Source: Opisthocomus hoazin (lineage: Eukaryota > Chordata > Aves > Opisthocomiformes > Opisthocomidae). Taken from it: a DNA stretch of 64,000 nt. The notes beneath the pieces are model-generated. The model was not told the origin of the DNA. It made no database searches and saw nothing but the letters and a program-made list of their open reading frames with translations. Both the position numbers and the translations under genes were made by a program. The stretch covers positions 68,229,300 to 68,293,299 of the forward strand of contig NC_134415.1 in NCBI RefSeq assembly GCF_030867145.1, in the 5' to 3' direction. This document shows positions 50,701 through 61,530 of this stretch, in pieces (position 1 is the stretch's first letter; the number at the start of each line of letters is the position of its first letter).

Positions 50701-53700
50701 ACACCCTGGCAGCAAAGGCGGCCAACAGCATCCCATGACGTATAAACAGAAGCTCAGCCGGTGACTGAGGGAAGGGACTATCCCTCTCTACTCAGCATTT
50801 CTTTAGGCCACATAGGGATACTGCACTGCCAACACAAGAATGACATCAATAAACAATCATCGCAAACTCAGTGGAGGGCTCCCAAGGTGACCGGGGCCTG
50901 AAGCTCTTGCCCTGTGAAGAGGAACAGGGCTTGCTCAGCACTGAGAAGAGACTGCTTCAGGTGGACCTAACAGCAGTCCCCCAGCACCTACAACGAGGTC
51001 ATCAAGGAGACAGAGCTTTGCTCTTCAGTGCTATGCAGCAGGAGGCAGAGAGACAACAGACAAATTGAAACAAGAAAGGTTTCAGCTAGCTATAACTAAA
51101 CATATATACACCAGGAGAACAGTCAGGCAGTGGAATGGATTAGTCAGAAGTTGTGGAGCCTCTGCCCTTAGCAGTTGTGAAGACACGAACTGCATAAAGC
51201 CCTGAGTAACCTGGTCTGATCTCACAGCTGACTGTTTTGAGTTGGAGGTGGGACTAGAGACTTCTCAAGGTCCCTTCCAATCTGAATTATCTTAAGATCT
51301 ATAATAGCTGTATTTGAGGATTTGATGAGGTAATTTTTCTCTTTTCCTGCTTTTGATGTTACAACAAAATCAATTTGGCACAACTTTATACTCTTATCAG
51401 AACAGTAAAATTTCCAGGTTAAGTCACGCTTTTGCCCAACTCTTACAACAAAAGAATCCCACCTTGTGTGGGTTACCCAGCATGTCACAAGAGCAATCCT
51501 ACAAATGCTTGATTTCTTTAATTACAGATGGAATAGTGTCACAGATCTCAAAAAAAAAAAAAATCAAAAAAATCTCAACACCCAGCAAACACAACATTCA
51601 GAAACAGAAGGAGCTAGAAGTAAGAGCTAGCATAAGTTTGTCTCACCTGCATACTGGGGAAGCGATTGTCTGAGCCATGGAATCCACCTGTGCAGCTTTT
51701 AATCTCCAGCGGTTTCCTGTTAAAAATTCACAGCTTATATAACTCGCACGTCACAAATCATATCAGTATAAAATACATTTGGTGATGCATTGTTTACGTG
51801 TCTATTTAAAGATTCTTAGAGGCTTGTCCATAGGGAACAGAAAGTCTTTAAGCTCTGGAAGCAAATGCCTTTAAAATCAGAATGATAGTTTTTTCTGCAA
51901 ATGTTATCCTTTTGGAATTCTCAAGTGTCCATCAGTCATCTAAAGTCAAATATCAGATGACATATGAACAAAATATTTGTTCTCAGGATAAGAGATTTTC
52001 ACTTCGCTGTCATTTGGGCAACAGAACTTTACAGTACTTCATATAAGTAAATTCTTAATATATTTTAGTTTTTTTAATAAAAACTCTAATTTAGACCATT
52101 CAGCTGGGCATCTTACAGTCTAATAAAAACAAACTCCCAACATATGCCAGGTCCATACATATTATTTAAACATGTACAGTTCTAGTAACCCAAACCTGAA
52201 TTGTATAACACTGTAAACATATGCAAGTCATGCAACAGGACTTACTAAATACACAGACTGAAAAACTCTTGCATGACAAAAGCCTTGGAGTATCACAGAG
52301 GTGTTCAAAATTGTATTATTACAGCAGATGCCACTGTTCTGGAAGTTGTAAATTCACTGGCCAGAATATGTAAGGTAATTAACAATAGTGGGCTCAGTAA
52401 GCTCAGTGTATGCCAGCGGATTGCTGACAAGGCTGATTCAAGCAAGTAGCTATGCGCATGCTTAGCTTTCATGACTCACTTTGGACATTCCCAAAGCACA
52501 GCAAGACGTGCTCAAGTGTCTGACAAAGGGGGCCTTAGTTTCTAACATTTGTGCTAAAGCCTGCCACTACCTGCCTGCTCAGCAGGCAGAGTATCTATAG
52601 CTGCCAGCTTAGAAGTGAGCCTCCTCAGGCCAGCAAAAACTGTAGAGAAAAGCATGTAGTTTCTTTGCAACATCCCTTTGCTACGACAAACAAGAATACC
52701 ACACTCCAGAGTTTATGAACTCTTTGGCATCTGGAAGAGAAAAGCTATGAGAAAACAAGAAATTATCTGCTGTATAATCCAGTACTGAAAACTGTAACTT
52801 ACCTAGCAAGCTGCCACTTACCTAGCAAGCTGCCATTGAGAGTCTAAATAAAAGTGCAATGGTTCAATCCGGTCATTATAGGAATAATGGAAACGCTTGG
52901 GCAGCAGCTGTTTCATATAAGCTTTGAAAGGTTGATTTGGTTCTATGCACTGAAATGATTAAATTAAAATATAAAATGTACATTTCACCAAACTTTCGCT
53001 TATGTCATGCACAGTTCTTATAATGCACTTCAATTGCAAAGGGTCTGCAATAACTTCCCCAAAGGACAACGGGACTCCATCAGGTTTGGAGTCATATGGG
53101 CTGGGTCGTAAATATTAATAGCTATTTAAATAACAAATACTGATTGGTTTTGCATTCAATATTTATTAGATAATATTTTATATTGGATTATGGACATAAC
53201 TTACTCTGCTTTTTCTTACAGCCTACAACTGTACAGAACCAAACAGTATTGCTGAATACTAATAAAGAATTACACTGAGACATGAACATCATGATACTTT
53301 CACAAGTGGCACAAGACTATCGAGTGCAATAATCCTACAGCTCTGTAATACAGAAAGTAACATTCAAAGGGTTTTTAGATTAGTGTCTCAGGGACAAATA
53401 GATTTTGCCACCAACTAAGATCCATTAATGATTTAAAAAAAACAAAAAACACCACCTAAAAAAACCCACAAGAAACCCTCCACTGTAATACTGGAATTTT
53501 TTAATAGTGACGTCATCTATACAAACAGCACAGCTCTCAGTGACATCGGTGTCTACACAACTGAGAAGCAAACAGATTGTGGTACAGGCATGAGAACAGA
53601 AGCCAGGCATATCTACACAACTGAGAAGCAAACAGATTGTGGTACAGGCATGAGAACAGAAGCCAGGCATAGAGCAAAAAAGCAAATTCCTTCAGCAGGC

Positions 53701-56700
53701 ACTGACAAAAAAAAAAAAAATCACTATCAAAAAGGTGTGTGCAAGAAAATCTTTTGCTTGTCCAGGAAACAGAGCTGAGCTTCACACTGACTTGATACTC
53801 AGCCAGTATAGTCCAGATGCACAAGCTCTCCAGTTTGAAGAGCAACATGATACAGTGCTAGTTAAGAGTTAGTGAAAAGAAATGAACACAAAATCTTAGT
53901 TATGCACAACCACAGACAGCCATATGACACCTTATTCAACTTTGACCTTCCCTTCCCCTATAGGGAACTACTTTTGTTGTTAGTGTTGTTAACTGTATAG
54001 CACGTGGAAGGTCACTGATTCAAAGTCCAGATGCTATGTAAGTAGCCCAGCAAACAGCTGATGCTATAAAATGCCTATAAATGTCAGTAGAAATTAAGCA
54101 AGAACAACAGATGAGAAGAGACTTACTGTGAGGTTTCTGACAATACCTTCATAATTAACTGGAAGAATCATATGCAAGAATTAGTCACCTAAGTTAAAAA
54201 AAATCAGATGTAAAATGAAAGCATTCCCATCATGTAATACAATTAGCTTAGTTTCAAAAAATTTCTGGACATGAGAAATTATTTTTCCAGAATGAAAACC
54301 ATATGGAACAAAACAACCCTTAAACTGTCAAGCTATTGCTTTTATGAAATTTTAGTTCACAGTCTCTCCTCCCTTTGCTTACTTATTTACAGCTTTAAAA
54401 TTTTAAACTATATTAGCCACAATTAGAAAAATAATCTGAAAAGTAAGTTTTCACAAAAGAGTCAATGAAATGCTGGGCTAATCCGTCTGGATTTTTCCTG
54501 TTTGCTAATAAACTTCTAAGGAAAAAGAAACAAATACAACTATTGGGACAGCAGTTTTATCTGGCAGGCATCCTTGGAAAGGTAGCCAAATGCAAGCTGG
54601 CTGAGATTCAGATGCTTCGACTCCAGCCAAAAGGGACCATTACATCATTCAGTTTGACATTTTATGTAACACAGGCCCATTACATTTCACACAGTTACTC
54701 TGTCCTGAGTTTGATATCCAATGCTTGATTAAACTACATAAAGGATTACACTGACAAGGGAACCATTAATAAATCCTGCATAGATATATGCAGTGCTACA
54801 AAGACAGCTATGCTACTTCATGAGAACAGTGCACATGTCAAAAGCAGGACATACTCTGCTTGTCTTCTTCCTGAACTTGTTTCTCCAGGGAGAACCTGTC
54901 CATTTGACTCCCACATTCTCCAGGCAAACATATAAAACAGTTTAGAATAGCATCAAGCAATGAAGTAAACAGGACTTCAAGTCCTCACTGGGGTTGAGGC
55001 CTACAAGTTTTAAAGGGTATGGAGAACAACAATCTAGATAGAAAAAGCCCCTATGAAACATGAAGGAAACACCTGTATTCAACATTAAAAAGTGCCAAAA
55101 ACTGCAGGCATTAAATGTTCACCTAAAATGAGACCGCATAATGAATCAAAGTTTGAAATTTATAAGCATTCATTGATTTTTACTCAGGTTTATTATCTTT
55201 TTTTATATTTATTTGCAGTTGAGTAAACTGTCAAGCCATTAGGCCATTTTTTAATAATTAGAAAACATATTATATTACTCATAAAATGAAATGTAAAAGA
55301 TAGTAACAATCTAACATTCCTTTAAGACAGAAATACAGCAAATTTATACATAAACTGGTAAACCAGGAAATGAGGTGAGACATGGCGGGGGGGGCGGGCG
55401 GGTTTGGGCTGTCTTGAGCAGCAGAGATCTGAATCAAAGGAACGCCATTCACAAGGCAAGGGCATTTGCAGTTGGTCACTCTGAAGCAGCCCACAAATGC
55501 AATCTGTAGGATTTAAATACACTTTCAGACCCACAAAGTCAAATGGTCTTTAAAAATAAAGGTGCACTACTCAGTATTTCCTCTTCATCGTAAACCAGGT
55601 TGTCCCTAGTTGACCTTCACTCAGGTTTACGAATGAAACATGTCGATCCTAAGTTTGTAGTCATAAGTACAGAAGTGTATAACTGAGTAACAAAAATTAG
55701 TTTAGCAATTACATACAAGAGAAATACTCATCTGGAACATTATTAGGTCTTATGCGAGCTGCAGGACCAGCTACTACTATGAAATCTTCAACACTGTCCA
55801 AATAGCTGTTCAGATATGCTGTTTTTCTGCAGCTCCCTGCTTCCATCCCTGCAAAAGGAAATAGATTTTATTTAAAAATGGAAATATCAATGCAGAACAG
55901 TTTTGCTGAGGAGTAATGTAACTTGAGTTGTAGAAGTAATTTCTCAGGTCTTTTTACCAGCAACTCCAAGACATCTGATCCAAGGAGACCACAATACTCC
56001 TCTTTGGAAGAGAACAAAACATAAGATAGATACACAAGCAGCCGTTTCTTCAACCGAGAAAGACACTCCAACTGAATAGAGACAAACTTTCTTCTCTGAA
56101 GGGAAAGAAATCTTATAAGCCTATGAACAGTAGCAATGGTCAGACCAAATACTCTTTTTTCCCCAACATCCTAGTGTTCAGTAACATGTCTAGAGAAATA
56201 CCCAATAAGCACAGCAATTATGGACTGATGTTCCTACCAGTGTTCCTCATAAGTTTCCAGAAGTCAAAGAGACTGAGTTGCATATTGCATTTGAACTCTT
56301 ACTTTTAATAATTCTTGACAGGTTTACCTTCCATTAATCTTGCAAATATTTTTTAAACCTGTATAGATATTTGGCTTGGATCATTCCCAGTGACAGTGAC
56401 CTCTGCAAGTTAATTTTGTGCTGCATGCAAGTGTACTTATATTTCATTTGTCAGGAAAAAAAGCAGAAAAAAAACTATTGGTAAAATACATAACTTACTA
56501 TAGAAATAATTCTAGAAATATAGAAAAGCTATTACAGAAATAAATCAAAGTTTCATATTCACAGCCTTCTAATAATGAACAAGGGAACTGATAACTGAAA
56601 GGAAGATACAGCTTGTATTTTCACTTCCTCAGCAATTCGCAAACTACTGTTGTGTAGTGCAGTTAAAAGACAGAACAAAATGAAATCTATTTTTTACAAC

Positions 56701-59700
56701 TCACTTTTTTTGTTCTATTTCTTTCATTGGCTGGTAATGATCACAAGAAGAATTAGGAATAAGCCATAAAAGTTATTTAATCCCTCTCTATATTCTCCAC
56801 TTCTTCCCCCCGGCTTCATAAAATAGTCTGACTCTCACCTACACTGATTCTCTCTTACACCATCTCGATAATATAAAATGCAATTTTGTAGGCATTAGCT
56901 GTTTCATTAACCTTTCCAGAAACATGCAAATATAAACTCAGAATATTACTTTACAAAAACAGCTCTTCAAAATTCTGATATATTTTATAAAATCAAATTT
57001 ACCATGATCTGATACAAAAATAATGTTCAGGCATTTATGCAAGTTCATTTGCTTGAGACCATCCATCAGCATCCCTACTATGTTGTCCACTCTCTGCAAT
57101 GCCATAATGACCTGCAGGACAAAAATAGGAATGTAAAGTAAGTAATTGCTTCAATTCAAAACCAGAATTTATTTCTAGTGAGAGTGAACAAATTTAAACT
57201 GTAACAGTATATGCTAATAAAGAACAAGGAGCTCTTATAGATCACTCAAGGCCAGATACAGCCCAGCCATAAATGAAGGACACCTGGGACCTGCAACTGC
57301 ACAGTAGCCCCCAGACTCATGACAGGGAGCACGTATAGCGCACACTAACAGGAGGAACTGTGAGGACAGGAGACTTGCAGCATTCTCAACACCCCGTTAA
57401 ACCTGCTTTTTACCTGTTCCTACCTCTCTCAGTTGTACAGCCTTTAGACGCATAGTCTTTACAGGTACTGAGAATGGACACAACAGGTACGCCTACATTG
57501 CTACATAAAAATGGGAGCCAGAAGGCTGCCTAGCACCTGCACTGCTCAGGGCTACCTCCACCTACAGAGGATGGGCTATGTCTACACTATACTGCTCTTG
57601 GCCCCCATTTTTTCTGGGCCTCACACTGTACTCACAGCTACACATTTGTATGTGTTATTTCACTTGAAGATGTTTTGAAAACAACAAGACCACCAAACAA
57701 CCTAGATTATAGTCAGTGAAGGCGGTTTTAAAATACGAAACTGAGGATGTTTGTTGCATTACCAGGGGCACAACTGAGGAGGACAGGGAACGCCTAAGGG
57801 CGCAGATGCTGATGGGAGAAAACCAGAGGGCTGAAGAGCGGAAGCCAAGCCTGCAGCACTCGTCCTCAAAATCTCTGCTGGGAGAGACCCTGGAGCAAAC
57901 TGTCCTTGGAATTGTGACTGGATACTAGTCTCAGAGCAAACTAGTTCAAAGGGACTGAAAAAGCCGAGGAACAAGCTACGAGTCTAGCACTGTTGGTGAT
58001 CAGGGGCCCAGTGTTCAAGCTCGCTTGCATAGGTACAGCCACGAAGGCTACTTCTAAATACTTGATAAGTCAATAAAGCAAAAAACGTATTTTTAAATCA
58101 AGTCATTCTATTCCCTCATTGAACTACTGCTACAAGCTGTCCTGCTTTGTATGAACAAAGATAAGTTGTTCCTGGGGAGACTACGTAGAAACACTCTGTG
58201 TCTTTCTCTCTGGAGCATTCCTGACACATGGAACTTCAGATCCACTTACTAACCAAAGAAAAGGATAACCAATTTAAACACGTTCCCTATACTGCAGTTC
58301 CAGTTCGTGTTCTGCTGCTTCACTGGGCACTTACATTAATCTCACAGTTCCTTACAGGAGCAGTAACTGCTCACACCTCAAGGGAAATTGGCAAGAGCTT
58401 TTCACTGCTGTCGCCCTGAGGCTAAATACCTAGTTAAGATGCCCAAACTTCCTAACCATTCAGAGAAGGGGATTTTACAATGTTCCTGAATTTCCAAGAG
58501 CTTTTTCCTTTGCAATTTTCACTTTGGTTTGTTAATTGTAAAGCTGTCTAGTACTTATGAAAACAACAGCAGTCCCAAAGATGACTTCTTTATACAATAG
58601 GTACACTACAGATTGTGATGGGGTGAATGTCCCTTTTATCTTCCTCTCTGAGGAGACATAAAATCAAACTGCAGGGAAATAAGATCAATACTCATCTAAC
58701 CTTTGCACAGAGACTTGAATACTTGATCACTAAAACTCAGAACATTACTATAAAAATCTCTGTTCTTGCGAAATTGAAAGTATACAAACTTTGTTCCCCT
58801 CCCTGCCCCACTAAAAATCAACATAAAGTAGTAGCAGGAGCAGATAAAACAACATACAAGACATATCCAAACATGCTTTGGCAATTTAAAAGTTATTGAA
58901 ACAAAGAAAATAAAAATTAGATTTGCTAAATAGACTGTTTATTACATGCTTCGTATCAACGTCAATTATGGATGAGCTGCCTATTCACAAATTTTTTTTC
59001 CTAATAACCATACTGAACGTGGTCTTGGTTAATCTAACATCACTTACGGAAGTTTATCACAGAGTTAGAGCAAAGCTTCAAATTAAAAAAAAAAGAAAAA
59101 AAATACGAAACCACAAAACTACTTACTCCGCTGCTTACTGGTCCAAACTGATGGCCTGAGGAATCTGGCTCTTCTAAATACAGAGTGTAAAAGTGTGGTC
59201 TACATCAAACAGTACCAAAAATGTAATATTTTACATACACGTTGAGACAGTTTGAAGAGATTACATTTCAACAACAGATATCAAATATTGGAAAGAACGC
59301 TATCATTCAGAGGAAGGACAAAAGGGAAGTACAGAACTGTAACTTCATAAAAAAAGGTTTCAGTCATGGAAAGGAGCTTGCATTAAATAATATTTTAACA
59401 TTGTTAGCATAATGCATAAGATATTGTTTAAAACAGAAATCATATTCACAAACTAATTCATTGCAATACCACCTGAACAGGAACTTACACTTGCAGTTGT
59501 AAACCTACCTTTTGTCTTCAGGTAACTGCAGCCAGCGAAGAACAGTTACCACCCTTTCTTCAAAGGGGACTGAGCTGTAACAGAACAATACAAGATCAAC
59601 CAACCACGTGTTTTCAGGAGCTAAGAAAATTTTAGTCTCACATTACAAAACCAATGTATTTTACCAGAGAAAATTGAATTCAACTGGATGCCATTAATGG

Positions 59701-61494
59701 CTATTTAGCAGGATGCAAGTTTATCTGTGCTAATTGCCTGTGACTCTACAGGAGTTAACGGCCTGATCTAAAGCTCTGTTGAATATTGTCCCCATTGATT
59801 GCAATGTGATTAGAATAAAGCTCCCAGTATTGCTTGTGTTTATCATATAAAAAAGAACAATCGGCTTCAAGGTGCAAAATCACGTGCAGGTTTTCATTCC
59901 TGTATTATGTGTTGAAAAAGTTTTGTTTTGGGGGTGGGTTTGGTTTTTTTAAAATGTTTAACAGTCTGAATACAAGTCCTCATACTATGCCACAAAGTAG
60001 ATGCCCTATATCAATTACTGAAGCAGGCCAACAATAAGCATGTTGACCTGTAACAACAAGAGGCACCCACAAAGTTGGGAATTCAGCTGCTTAACACAAG
60101 TTCAAGTAACCATGTACAAGTTCCTAGAGAAAAAAAACGTAGGTAATAAGGCAAGAATCAGAATTGCCATGTTATAGGAGGGGTGTAGGAAGAGAAAATG
60201 ATCCTAGGAAGATAGAAACGAAAAGCCTGGTTTCTTGGCAAGATATGAGATTATTAAATAAAAGGTGATAAACAGGTTTATGCAGAATTTTCATTAGGCA
60301 GAAAATGTTTAATTGCAGTAAAGAGCAATCACTGACTAAAATATGACTGCCTTAATGTGAAATATTTCCAAAATTTGCAATGAAAATTGTTTTATATTGG
60401 AACAGTTTACCATAGTCAACAGTAAAACTTTAGTTTTCATGGACAATATCAAATCAAGACCAAACCTCTCATACAGTGAGTGGATCGGGATTGAATGACT
60501 CTGAACACACCCACCAAAGATTTTTATGAACAGAAACAGAAAAGCATTGAAACTTCAAAGCCGGCTGCTCTTAAAGATGATTTTTCCACATCTTTCCTGC
60601 AAAATTTTTTCTACATCTTTCCTGCAAAATATTTGCTGAGGAACGTCAAAATGATTAAACAAAGAATCTGCATTATACTGAAACAAAGTTAATTGGATCG
60701 TGTTTTTCTTTCTTGTTGTGTACAACTATTTAGAAAAGCAGGAAAAAAAAATGTATGCTTTGTCTGGTGTCTGTCCCGTTGCAACAGTTAAAGTACAGTA
60801 TTCATCCAAGACACAGGAGTTTACATACCTATTGTATTCTTCATACAGGTTTGGAAAGGTTCCATTAACTGCTACATCTGACCCAGGCCAAAAGAACGTA
60901 CCTGCTTTCAGACCTTGGTATATAGCTGTTAGCCAAATCTGCAGAAGAACAATCGCTATCGTTAGTGCAGCTCACTGAATTAGCTGAGTAACTGCCAGAT
61001 CCCCCACCACCCTTGCCAGCTCTGCACCCTTCAGCAAGATCAAAAACTAAAAATGTAAGCGGAACACTCTGGGCAGTCAATCTTGCAAGTCATCACTATT
61101 TGCAGTCCAGATGCACCTCGCATTCCTCCTGCTGCTATGCCACGTGGAGCCAGGACAGAAGAAGCAACCAGCAGCTCCCACGGATAGAGCCGTAGCACAA
61201 TGGTAGAACTATGGCTGAACACCAGGAAGGGGAATTGTCTCAAGAACAGTGAAGCAAGAAGGAGTGGGCATGTTCCGAGGACCTATGCCCCCATGTACTT
61301 TGAAATACGGGAGCAAGAGTTTGGCCAAATCTTCTGATTTTACTGCTGAACTCATCATTTGCAGATTTCTGTCTGCCTTCTGCGTGTTTTCCTGCCTGAC
61401 TTGTACACCACTTTCTTCTCAGAGCCCCCATAAAGCCTACACTTGTGTGTTCTTTCCTCAAAAAAATCCCCCTCAAAATCAATTTAAACATTAG

Positions 61495-61530
<36 letters not shown>

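Larger units (their letters stand above)
48420..51646. other. ENPP1 intron (3.2 kb) with two opposed CR1 copies
   Basis: Contains an old minus-strand CR1 (about 50,330-50,582) immediately followed by a longer plus-strand CR1 (about 50,600-51,306), and overlapping inverted repeats at 49,691-49,733. The rest is AT-rich DNA with nothing else recognised. Confidence 0.7.

Noticed and set aside
61100-61528. Possible processed pseudogene ending in the (A)27 tract
   Set aside because: No recognisable protein similarity on either strand, no poly(A) signal directly before the tract, and no target-site duplication visible.
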